Shown here one piece after another: positions 1 through 6,501 of a DNA stretch of 34,973 nt. How positions within the stretch are numbered: position 1 is the first letter of the stretch; every line of letters starts with the position of its first letter. Under the pieces are notes generated by a model that saw only the letters and a list, made by a program, of their open reading frames with translations, was not told the origin of the DNA and made no database searches. Source of the DNA: Planctomycetota bacterium (GTDB taxonomy: Bacteria; Planctomycetota; Phycisphaerae; Sedimentisphaerales; Anaerohalosphaeraceae); NCBI GenBank assembly GCA_021157685.1, contig JAGGWF010000041.1:1-34973 (forward strand), given 5' to 3'. Both the position numbers and the translations under genes were made by a program.

Positions 1-103
1 AATCTGTAGCCAATGACTCATGATAAATGAATAAAGACGAATATTTCTTTGAACAAATAGTTAATATATAAACTATATATAGATAGACAGAAAGGAAACG
101 GCC

Positions 104-1051
104 ATGAAAACGAAAGTGAAATGGTACAAGTTGCGTTGGCGGGTGATTGGGTCTATTTTTCTGATGATCGTTTTTTCTGTCGGTTATGCGGGTTGTCGGT
201 TTTACAATGCTCTGCGCGTTCGATCGATGGGGGTCGGTCCGGCGGGGCCGACGGTTTCCGCAGCACCGTTTGAAAAGATATGGAATGAGCAGGAAATTGT
301 CTTTTGGGGCGTTGGTGACAGTATTACTCGCGGCTACGGGGGGCCGGGTGGATTGAATTATTTTGACCTGCTCGTGCAAAATGATAATGAGATGTACCCG
401 GACATGCGGGGCAGGGATTTGTCCGGGGTGTTTCCAAAGCTAAAAGCAAGAAATATTGCCGTTGATTATACGATCTCGCAGGAACACATCGACTGGCAGC
501 TTGTCAAAGTGCCGAAATACGATGACAGCGTTCATGGTGTTATCGTCCTGACTTCCGGTGGTAATGATCTGATCCACGATTACGGCCGAAGCGAGCCGCG
601 ACATGACGCGATGTACGGATGCAGCTACAAACAGGCACAGGAATGGTGTGAGATGTTAAAGGGCCGATTGGACACACTGCTGAATGGCCTGATGGAACGA
701 TTTCCCGGCGGTTGTGATATTTTCTTTGCCACTATCTTTGACCCGACCGACGGCGTGGGTGATCCGCAAACGGTGATGATGAACCGGTGGGGTGCTTGTG
801 TCAAAGTGCTGGCGCTGGCCAATGAAAAGATTGCCGAGTTGTGCGAACAATATCCCAATGTGCACTTAGTTGATATCCATTCGGAATTTCTGGGGCATGG
901 TATTCACTGCGATGAGTTCTGGCGCAAACATTACCACAAAGACGATCCGCACTTTTGGTATGCGCCGATACTGGAAGACCCAAACATCCGAGGACATGAT
1001 GCGATCCGCCGGTTGTATCTTAATGAAATGGTACGGGTTTATGCACAATGA
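104..1051 (+). CDS. Membrane-anchored SGNH/GDSL-like hydrolase
   Basis: A 315-residue protein with one N-terminal hydrophobic segment (about residues 14-32), so it is probably anchored in the cytoplasmic membrane with the domain outside. Block I of the SGNH family is seen as GVGDSITRG (about residues 69-77; Ser as nucleophile) and block III as SGGND (about 150-154). Near the C-terminus the family's D-x-x-H-P-N-x-x-G-H block reads I-L-E-D-P-N-I-R-G-H, so the usual His is Asp. An upstream DDPH could supply an alternative Asp-His pair. AAAGGAAA before the ATG is a good ribosome binding site. The next gene (Lnt-like) starts 36 bases downstream on the same strand, so the two are likely co-transcribed. 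Substrate unknown; an esterase or deacylase acting on envelope glycans or lipids is inference. Confidence 0.75.
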   Translation: MKTKVKWYKLRWRVIGSIFLMIVFSVGYAGCRFYNALRVRSMGVGPAGPTVSAAPFEKIWNEQEIVFWGVGDSITRGYGGPGGLNYFDLLVQNDNEMYPDMRGRDLSGVFPKLKARNIAVDYTISQEHIDWQLVKVPKYDDSVHGVIVLTSGGNDLIHDYGRSEPRHDAMYGCSYKQAQEWCEMLKGRLDTLLNGLMERFPGGCDIFFATIFDPTDGVGDPQTVMMNRWGACVKVLALANEKIAELCEQYPNVHLVDIHSEFLGHGIHCDEFWRKHYHKDDPHFWYAPILEDPNIRGHDAIRRLYLNEMVRVYAQ

Positions 1052-1087
1052 CATCCTGATGATCGTATAGAATGAAAGGAGGTCGCC

Positions 1088-2602
1088 ATGAAGACGAACT
1101 TAAATCGATATCGTTTGGCGGGGGTTGCAGGGGGGTTGTTGTTGGCGGCGGGGCAGTTTTTGGGTTATCTGTCTGTTTTGCAGCTTATCGCATTACTACC
1201 GCTGATGGTGTTTGCTCTTCGGGATAAACGGCCGCGATGGGCGGCACTGGCGGGGTTGTATATGGGCATTGCCTATACGATTCCGCAGATGATCTATTTG
1301 CGAATGCCGATTCCGGTTACAGTGATCCTGCTGGTTTGGATGACGATACAGCTGATGCTGCTGTGCATGGCAATCGCATATTTTCTGCCTGTCCACACAA
1401 TCCTTGGGCCTTTAGCGGTCGGGGCCGTCTGGTATATTCTGGACTGGATCAACTACACCGCCGTACCTGTCTGGGGCATGGCCCAGACCTTCGCGCGAGG
1501 ATGGACAGCTTATCCGTTTGCGATTCAATTCATCTCTATTACCAGCATCAGCGGGGTATTGTTCGTTGTTGGTGTTTTGCAGGGGTTTGCGGCATATATC
1601 ATTGTACGACGGAGCAAGTTTTATCCCCTCTGGCTTGCAAACCCCTCTCTGCTTCAAACCCCTCCGGCCTTACAGCCACCTCCCCTTGGCAGGGGAGGAG
1701 CTATTTGCCCTTGTTGGCAGGGGGAGAGCTTGTGGGCCGGCGTTACCGGTGGGGCTATCCTGTTGATCCTTGCCGGGGTTAACGCGGCGATATGGTTTCA
1801 AAAGCCGGCTGATTCGATAAAAGTTGCGGCGGCGGGGTGGGTTTTTGATGACCGAAGCGAGGGGCTTAATCCGAACAAGACCGCCGGTTTTGAGGAATTG
1901 TTCGCCGCACCCGCAAGAGAAGCCGCCGCGGAAGGCGGGCGCATCTTCACCACTGGCGAGATGGGGTTTTATATTGCCGGCCATGAATGGGATGAACGGA
2001 TCGAGCAATTCGCACAAGTTGCACGAGAAAACGATCTCTGGCTGGTTGTCGGATATTTTAATATCAGCATCGACGAAAACCGTATCTTTTTTATGTCGCC
2101 GGAAGGTCGGGTTGTTCACGAATATACGAAGACACATCTGACGCCGTTTGAGCCGGGGCATAAAGGTAATGGGGATTTGAAAACAATTGAGGTGGACGGT
2201 CTGACCATCGGTGCGATGATCTGCCAGGACGATAATTTCAGTGAACGGACCCGTTATTATGGCAATTTCAAGGCCGACATTGTTCTGTGTCCGGCGCAAG
2301 ATTGGCGGACTGTTAAGAATGCTCATCTGCAAGCGGTTCGCGCCAGGGCCATCGAATGCAACTATCCAATCGTTCGGGGTGCGGCCTGCGGTATTACAGC
2401 GGCCATTTCCGCACGAGGCGAGGTGTTTTCGCAAGTCGATCACTACGCATCCGGTCCGGGATATATCATTGAGGATATTCCCGTCTATGGAAGCAGAACC
2501 TTTTTCAGCCGGTTTGGCCACTGGCCGTCGTTGGCTGTGGCGGGGGTTTGCATTGGGCTATTTTTACTCAGGCAGGATGCCGGTGTTGGGTGTACCCGCT
2601 GA
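1088..2602 (+). CDS. lnt: Apolipoprotein N-acyltransferase (Lnt-like)
   Basis: The family transfers an acyl chain from phospholipid to the N-terminal cysteine of lipoproteins at the outer face of the inner membrane. The 504-residue length is close to the family's usual ~510. Several membrane helices fill about residues 8-180 and one more lies near 215-232. A carbon-nitrogen hydrolase domain follows, and a final helix (about 480-495) closes the protein. The Glu-Lys-Cys triad is visible as TTGEMGF, TKTHLTPF and AMICQDDNF. The start is set by a near-perfect AAAGGAGGT seven bases before the ATG. Between the fifth and sixth helices lies a proline- and glycine-rich stretch, LQTPPALQPPPLGRGGA, encoded by a palindromic repeat that looks inserted. 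The downstream terminator (2646-2680) ends the unit. A paralogue with another acyl acceptor cannot be excluded. Confidence 0.85.
   Translation: MKTNLNRYRLAGVAGGLLLAAGQFLGYLSVLQLIALLPLMVFALRDKRPRWAALAGLYMGIAYTIPQMIYLRMPIPVTVILLVWMTIQLMLLCMAIAYFLPVHTILGPLAVGAVWYILDWINYTAVPVWGMAQTFARGWTAYPFAIQFISITSISGVLFVVGVLQGFAAYIIVRRSKFYPLWLANPSLLQTPPALQPPPLGRGGAICPCWQGESLWAGVTGGAILLILAGVNAAIWFQKPADSIKVAAAGWVFDDRSEGLNPNKTAGFEELFAAPAREAAAEGGRIFTTGEMGFYIAGHEWDERIEQFAQVARENDLWLVVGYFNISIDENRIFFMSPEGRVVHEYTKTHLTPFEPGHKGNGDLKTIEVDGLTIGAMICQDDNFSERTRYYGNFKADIVLCPAQDWRTVKNAHLQAVRARAIECNYPIVRGAACGITAAISARGEVFSQVDHYASGPGYIIEDIPVYGSRTFFSRFGHWPSLAVAGVCIGLFLLRQDAGVGCTR
1679..1698. repeat. GC-rich palindrome inside lnt
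   Basis: CCTCCCCT and AGGGGAGG form perfect 8-base arms around TGGC, within a longer C/G-rich patch (about 1650-1732) that also contains a second TTGGCAGGGGGAG half-site. It translates in frame to PPLGRGGA, a peptide signature of a palindromic repeat found scattered in many bacterial genomes. It lies in a predicted loop between two membrane helices. Confidence 0.7.
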
Positions 2603-2645
2603 GCCGCACCCGCTCCATTACTGTCGCGGCTCTGATGGCGCATAG

Positions 2646-2680
2646 AAAAACGCCGGTCGTTGGCATAACCGGCGTTTTGC
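2646..2680. terminator. Bidirectional intrinsic terminator
   Basis: An 11-base perfect stem, AAAACGCCGGT with ACCGGCGTTTT, surrounds a 10-base loop. The A and T ends make it usable in both directions: it can end the lnt unit on the plus strand and the mini-gene at 2714-2809 on the minus strand. Confidence 0.85.
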
Positions 2681-2713
2681 ATAATGGTGTTCTATGTTTG
2701 TTTTGTGTTCGCT

Positions 2714-2809
2714 TTAGCACATCGCGAGATAGCTGGCGATGGCTAAAATCAGAATTCGCTTCTTGTTAGCGACAAACGGAACCCAGAACTTGTAATAGTA
2801 CTTTGTCAT
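2714..2809 (-). CDS. 31-residue hydrophobic mini-protein
   Basis: A short frame not recognised as any family, but equipped like a real gene. The ATG is preceded by GGGAG at 8 bases. A sigma70-type promoter lies 70-100 bases upstream (2878-2906), and a strong terminator begins 34 bases after the stop. The peptide begins MTKYYYKFWVPFVANKKR and ends in a hydrophobic run (ILILAIASYLAMC), so it is aromatic and basic at the N-terminus and could insert in a membrane. The function is unknown. It could be a small membrane regulator or a toxin-like peptide (inference). The complete transcription unit makes chance less likely, but no homologue is known to me. Confidence 0.5.
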   Translation of the reverse strand: MTKYYYKFWVPFVANKKRILILAIASYLAMC

Positions 2810-2877
2810 CGGTTTTCTCCCAAAAGTGCGTTCTTCTAATCAACCCCCATGACCGAAGCCATTTTCATCATGCCAGC

Positions 2878-2906
2878 ATTATACAATATAGTTGCCGCCG
2901 CTGCAA
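2878..2906 (-). promoter_or_regulatory. Sigma70-type promoter for the mini-gene
   Basis: On the minus strand TTGCAG is followed after 17 bases by a perfect TATAAT. The predicted start lies near 2871, about 60 bases before the mini-gene ATG at 2809. The intervening leader holds a tiny frame (MMKMASVMGVD, stop) that may be translated or incidental. Confidence 0.6.
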
Positions 2907-3058
2907 GAAAAAACCGGCAGTGAAATTGTATCTCTTTTGTTTTCAGAGGGTTATGGCTGTCTGTTCCGTGTTTTTTTGTTCTAAAAACGCATAAAGCTAA
3001 GGATATTTCCTTGAAATTGAACACTCTGCGGCGGCCGGAGCCGGATTATTTTCGGATT

Positions 3059-3121
3059 CTACTGAACCACCAGCGTTAACGCTCGTAATAGGGGGTGAGT
3101 GCTATTTTGAAAAGAAATCAT
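3059..3121 (-). CDS. Possible 20-residue mini-ORF with strong RBS
   Basis: On the minus strand AAGGAGGAGG precedes an ATG by four A residues and opens a 20-codon frame (MISFQNSTHPLLRALTLVVQ). No promoter is obvious. The purine-rich run is the complement of the CCTCCTCCTT block discussed as a possible antisense-SD element, so only one of the two readings may be real. No family is recognised. Confidence 0.25.
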   Translation of the reverse strand: MISFQNSTHPLLRALTLVVQ

Positions 3122-3163
3122 TTTTCCTCCTCCTTAAAGATAGTTACAATGCTTGATAAACAG

Positions 3164-3201
3164 AGCGGCCTGGTGTCATCGCGGGTCGCTTTTGTTTTTT
3201 T
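3164..3201 (+). terminator. Intrinsic terminator
   Basis: AGCGGCC pairs with GGTCGCT (one G-U) around a 13-base loop and is followed by TTTGTTTTTTT. It has a T-run only on the plus strand, yet no plus-strand protein gene ends nearby, which suggests a short untranslated transcript upstream of it. Confidence 0.6.
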
Positions 3202-3248
3202 AGGAAAATGATTTTTTTTATTATTTTTCGAACAAGGGATGATGAGTT

Positions 3249-3277
3249 TTCGTATTCAAGAACAGAGACAGTAAAAT
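3249..3277 (+). promoter_or_regulatory. Candidate promoter of the small RNA
   Basis: TTCGTA and TAAAAT are separated by 17 bases. The -10 matches consensus at five of six positions, the -35 only weakly. Initiation near 3283 would place the C/U-rich block at the 5' end of the transcript. Confidence 0.35.
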
Positions 3278-3282
3278 ATTGC

Positions 3283-3358
3283 CCTCCTCCTCCTTCTAAT
3301 GCCAGGTATTCTAACCTGGAACCAAGCAGCGGGTTCCTCCTTCCCGCTGCTTTCTTTC
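3283..3358 (+). ncRNA. Candidate CCUCC-loop small RNA
   Basis: The predicted transcript of about 75 bases begins with a CCTCCTCCTCCTT run. It then has a 6-base hairpin (CCAGGT/ACCTGG, 3302-3319) and ends in a 10-base-pair hairpin (AAGCAGCGGG/CCCGCTGCTT, 3324-3352) followed by TCTTTCT. The terminal loop is TTCCTCCTT, complementary to a Shine-Dalgarno sequence. The architecture resembles known C-rich-loop regulatory RNAs, but expression and targets are inference. A minus-strand reading frame across it has no convincing start. Confidence 0.35.
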
Positions 3359-3410
3359 TGCGCTCATAACCGGCGCCGATGGAACTATTTTCAAAAAAAA
3401 CAGCAAACAC

Positions 3411-3439
3411 TTGATAACTCCATCAAGTGAGACTATGTT
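3411..3439 (+). promoter_or_regulatory. Promoter left by the Rrf2 relic
   Basis: TTGATA, 17 bases, then TATGTT. It aligns position for position with the intact rrf2 promoter at 5048-5076, including the preceding CTATTTTCAAAAAAA block and the following TATAGAAAGGAG. It probably now drives the sialidase-like gene. Confidence 0.65.
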
Positions 3440-3469
3440 GGTCTGGTATAGAAAGGAGGGGCTGGCAGG

Positions 3470-3568
3470 ATGTCGATGATGCGTTTTGCCCTGGGGCCTA
3501 AGGGTGGGTTTCGACGGTCGAAGAAACCCGAAAAATGTTACGAAAACAGAAGGATTTGTATATGTTAA
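3470..3568 (+). pseudogene. Relic of an Rrf2 regulator gene
   Basis: A 32-codon frame starting behind GGAGGGG encodes LGPKGGFRRSKKPEK near its middle, which aligns with the wing region MGPKGGFQLSKNPEK of the intact Rrf2 at 5117-5527. Its first codons (GATGATGCGTTTTGCC) align out of frame with the start of that gene (GATTATGCTTTTCGCT). About 140 bases between these segments are missing, as is everything after the wing. The 3' end overlaps the start of the sialidase-like gene. The promoter is preserved. This looks like a duplicated or transferred rrf2 gene collapsed by deletion. Confidence 0.7.
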
Positions 3569-4890
3569 AAGGTATTAGATTTTTAGCCACTCTGTTTTTA
3601 ATGAGCAGCTTATCTTCAATTCTGTTGGCTGATTCGTCTAAAGAGTGGTCAGTCCGGCCTTTGGCGGATAATTATTATGAGTTGTATCACTCGCCTGATG
3701 CAAATAATATTTATATATATACCCCCAGCCTGTGTTTATGTCCAAACGGCAGGATAATAGCAACCTTTGGACTTGGGGGGCCAAAATCCGACAGCATTAA
3801 ACCCATTAAAGGAAAGGGCAAGGGCTTTGTGTATGCCTCGGACGATCATGGCAAGAGCTGGGGATTTAAAACAAATTTTCCTATCGTACATGCAAGGGCT
3901 TTTGTTGCAGGAAAAAGTTTATATGTATTAGGTCACGCTGGGAATCTCAGAATTATATGTTCGGATGACTGGGGAGAGACATGGTCGGAGCCGGTCGATT
4001 TGACCAACGGCCAGATTTGGCATGGGACAGCGACAAATGTCTGGTATAAGGGCGATTTTGTTTATCTGGTTCTTGAAAAGAAAGAACCGAGAAATATGCA
4101 TATCTGGGCCGTAAGTCAACTTGCCCCTATACTCTTAAGAGGAAATATTCATAAGGATCTGACAAAACGGGAGAATTGGACATTGGCCTCTGAGTTCACA
4201 TTTTATAAAAATGTCAAAGATACGGAATTGGATTGGTTTGGCGTTCCGTTTTATGACGGCTTTTTCCCGAACAGAAAAAAGCTGGCTCCGAAGAGGTACT
4301 TTTATCCAGCCGGTTGGCTTGAGGCAAATGTGGTTCAAATCAGCGATCCTAAGCATTATTGGTATGACCCGAATGGCCATACTTTTCACATTTTTATGAG
4401 GTCGAATACCGGAAAAACAAATTTGGCATGTATGGTAAAGGCGGTTGAGCAGCCAGATGGCTCGATTAAAACCATGTTTGAAACAGCGCCTTCCGGAAAG
4501 AAAATGGTATATATACCATTCCCCGGCGGGCACATGAGATTTCATGTTCTATATGATGAGCAGACCGAATTATATTGGCTGCTGGGAACTCAATCAACCG
4601 ATAGTATGACCCGAGCGGAGTTATTGCCCAAAGACAGATTTGCAACGCCTGATAACGAGAGACGCAGACTGCAACTGCACTTTTCAAAGAATATGGTTGA
4701 CTGGTGTTTTGCCGGAATTGTTTCAATCGGGCCGGTTGAAAAGGCGAGTCGGCATTATGCATGCATGATCATCGACGGAGAAGATCTGCATGTTCTGAGC
4801 CGGTCAGGCGATCATGAGGCCAAGGATGCGCATGATGGCAATATTGTAACTTTTCACACGGTAAAAGATTTTAGAAGGTTGGTCTATTAA
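3562..4890 (+). CDS. Secreted BNR-repeat (sialidase-fold) protein
   Basis: A signal peptide is clear: MLKG, a hydrophobic core (FLATLFLMSSLSSILL) and a cleavage-like ALA-type site LLA before DSS. At least two Asp-box motifs typical of sialidase-fold beta-propellers are present, SDDHGKSW and SDDWGETW. The mature protein of about 420 residues fits an exported glycan-active or glycan-binding enzyme. I see no clear RIP/FRIP motif, so the sialidase reaction itself is not supported. The ATG at 3562 is preferred to one at 3535, because AGAAGGA lies 7 bases before it and the signal peptide then begins properly. The upstream nine codons belong to the Rrf2 relic. Transcription probably comes from the relic's promoter at 3411-3439. 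Confidence 0.7.
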   Translation: MLKGIRFLATLFLMSSLSSILLADSSKEWSVRPLADNYYELYHSPDANNIYIYTPSLCLCPNGRIIATFGLGGPKSDSIKPIKGKGKGFVYASDDHGKSWGFKTNFPIVHARAFVAGKSLYVLGHAGNLRIICSDDWGETWSEPVDLTNGQIWHGTATNVWYKGDFVYLVLEKKEPRNMHIWAVSQLAPILLRGNIHKDLTKRENWTLASEFTFYKNVKDTELDWFGVPFYDGFFPNRKKLAPKRYFYPAGWLEANVVQISDPKHYWYDPNGHTFHIFMRSNTGKTNLACMVKAVEQPDGSIKTMFETAPSGKKMVYIPFPGGHMRFHVLYDEQTELYWLLGTQSTDSMTRAELLPKDRFATPDNERRRLQLHFSKNMVDWCFAGIVSIGPVEKASRHYACMIIDGEDLHVLSRSGDHEAKDAHDGNIVTFHTVKDFRRLVY

Positions 4891-5047
4891 GACTCATATT
4901 AATGAGGTCAGGATGTGTATATCATGTTTGCAATGGGTCAGTAAACGCGCGTGCGAGATCGGCCCGGCCCGTGCATTTGGGGTTCATAAAACGGATACCA
5001 TTGTCCGGTACTTTTGAAATTATTTTCAAAAAAATTCGGATGAATGC

Positions 5048-5076
5048 TTGACAGTTCCAGTAAATAGGACTATATT
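5048..5076 (+). promoter_or_regulatory. rrf2 promoter with likely autoregulatory operator
   Basis: A perfect TTGACA is followed after 17 bases by TATATT. The block around the -10 (GGACTATATT) and the following TCTGACATAGAAAG recur at the relic copy (3431-3455), which argues for a conserved operator bound by the Rrf2 protein itself. The 157 bases between the sialidase-like gene and this promoter hold nothing I recognise. Confidence 0.75.
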
Positions 5077-5116
5077 CATCTGACATAGAAAGAAGTTGTT
5101 AACGGGATATGCAGTT

Positions 5117-5527
5117 ATGGATTTAATTCGTCGGGATACTGATTATGCTTTTCGCTTTGCGGCTCAACTGGCTGGAGCGTACGGCGAGGGTTGTCTTCTT
5201 TCGGCTCGTGTGCTGGCCAAAGACAACGGGGTGTCCTATGCGCTAGCCTGCAAAATCCTGCAGAAACTGGCTGGTGCAGGCATTGTCAAGAGTACGATGG
5301 GGCCCAAGGGCGGGTTTCAGCTGTCGAAAAATCCCGAAAAAATAGAGTTTAAGCAGGTTGTCGAAGCGGTTCAGGGGCCGATCAGCGTGAATAAATGCCT
5401 GGTGGGTGACTATCTGTGTCCGCTCAAGGGCAAGTGTCCGGTTCATCCGAAGATGGCCGTTCTGCAATCGCAGATCAATGGCTATCTAAAGAAGTTGACA
5501 TTACAGGAATTTATTAGCGGAGAGTAG
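5117..5527 (+). CDS. Rrf2-family Fe-S transcriptional repressor
   Basis: A 136-residue protein of the NsrR/IscR type. It has an N-terminal winged helix (about residues 1-75) with the wing GPKGGFQL, then a cysteine triad C-x6-C-x5-C (CLVGDYLCPLKGKC, about residues 95-108), which is the usual ligand set for an iron-sulfur cluster. In this family cluster damage by NO, or iron limitation, releases DNA. The ATG at 5117 gives the normal family N-terminus (MDLIRRDTDYAFR); an upstream TTG would add seven unlikely residues. The cupin gene starts five bases after the stop and hcp follows, so an NsrR-like role in nitrosative stress is the best inference. Exact orthology (NsrR or another subgroup) cannot be fixed by eye. 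Confidence 0.85.
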   Translation: MDLIRRDTDYAFRFAAQLAGAYGEGCLLSARVLAKDNGVSYALACKILQKLAGAGIVKSTMGPKGGFQLSKNPEKIEFKQVVEAVQGPISVNKCLVGDYLCPLKGKCPVHPKMAVLQSQINGYLKKLTLQEFISGE

Positions 5528-5532
5528 AAAAA

Positions 5533-5898
5533 ATGGATAAAATTGAGAAACAGACAGACTGCCTTGAGGCCTGTTATGGAAAAGCAGCCGTTCTTGAACA
5601 ATTGATCGCCTATGCCGATGATTCCATTGTCAGTAAGACCCTTTTGGATAAACCCATTGGTACGATTACCCTGTTCGCCTTTGATAAGGGGCAACGACTC
5701 AGTGAGCATACCGCGCCGTTTGATGCCGTGGTGCAGGCCGTTGATGGGCAGGGGGTGGTTACGATTGACGGGGCCGACCATACGGTGGACACCGGACAGA
5801 TTGTTATCATGCCGGCCAATATTCCGCATGCGGTGCGGGCGGAGAAAAAATTCAAAATGTTGTTAACGATGATTCGCGTTAAAAAAACAAAGTCGTGA
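5533..5898 (+). CDS. Small single-domain cupin protein
   Basis: A 121-residue beta-barrel protein of the cupin superfamily. Motif 1 is seen as LSEHTAPFDAVVQAVDGQGVV and motif 2 as GQIVIMPANIPHAVRA, giving candidate metal ligands His (EHTAP) and His (PHAV). GGAGAG precedes the ATG. It is separated from rrf2 by only five bases and is surely co-transcribed with it. Small cupins often sit beside rrf2 and hcp genes in anaerobes, but their job is not established. A role in sensing or detoxifying reactive nitrogen is inference. Confidence 0.8.
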   Translation: MDKIEKQTDCLEACYGKAAVLEQLIAYADDSIVSKTLLDKPIGTITLFAFDKGQRLSEHTAPFDAVVQAVDGQGVVTIDGADHTVDTGQIVIMPANIPHAVRAEKKFKMLLTMIRVKKTKS

Positions 5899-5915
5899 TT
5901 GTTTACGGCAAGAGG

Positions 5916-6470
5916 AACCACGAATGAACACCAATAAACTTGGGGCGGTCGAGTGAGCAACCAATAAAAAGAGAACCACGAAAAAAAGAAAAGATGGTAA
6001 CCGCAGATTTCGCAGATTTTCGCAGATTAAAAAGAAAAAAAGAACCACGAAAGGCACGAAAAACAAAAAAAATTAACCTAAGAGAAGCAAAAGTTGATCG
6101 CCTGCTTTTCTCAACATAACCATTTGTTAAATAAAGAATTACAGCGTTTCAATAAAAAAAACGACGCATAAAAAACAAGGAAATACAAGATTGTATTACG
6201 AATAAAAAAGGTGAAGAAAGAAACCACGGGACTCACTGAATGACACGGAAAAAAGTATAACGCGAAAGACGCAAAAGAGGCAAATGGCGCAAGTGTTAAA
6301 AGAATATAAAATAGCGACTTTTGCGACTCTTGCGTCGCTTGCGTTAAAAAATAGGAAATTAAAAAAATGTTTGTTAAAGAGTATAAATCACGAATGGCCA
6401 TGAATGTGCAGCACACGCGGTATTAGTGTGTATTTGTGTCTATTCGTGGTTCTCTTTGGTATAAATGGCT
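5916..6470. repeat. Cluster of several short intergenic repeat families
   Basis: This 600-base gap between the cupin gene and hcp is packed with degenerate repeat units and contains no gene. Units seen: AACCACGAATGAACACCAAT (5916), ACCACGAAAAAAAG (about 5975), AACCGCAGATTTCGCAGATT with a further TTCGCAGATT (about 5999-6029), ACCACGAAAGGCACGAAAAA (about 6043), and CGCGAAAGACGCAAAAGAGG (about 6261) with inverted counterparts GCGACTCTTGCGTCGCTTGCG (about 6322). A CACGAATGGCCATGAATGTG arm (about 6390) pairs with TGTCTATTCGTGG (about 6438). Units of these kinds are scattered through many environmental bacterial genomes. The hcp promoter must lie within or just after the cluster, but I cannot assign it. 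Confidence 0.75.
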
Positions 6471-6501
6471 ACACGAAATTTTAATTGGAAAGGATAAACA
6501 G

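Noticed and set aside
1670-2521. A 283-codon minus-strand frame opposite lnt
   Set aside because: It is the antisense shadow of the Lnt hydrolase domain, with no start signal or recognisable domain.
3144-3410. An 88-codon minus-strand frame
   Set aside because: It runs through two hairpins and repeat-like sequence, has no ribosome binding site and no recognisable family features.
5916-6470. CRISPR array
   Set aside because: Units differ in sequence and spacing, several families are mixed, and there are no regular spacers or cas genes.
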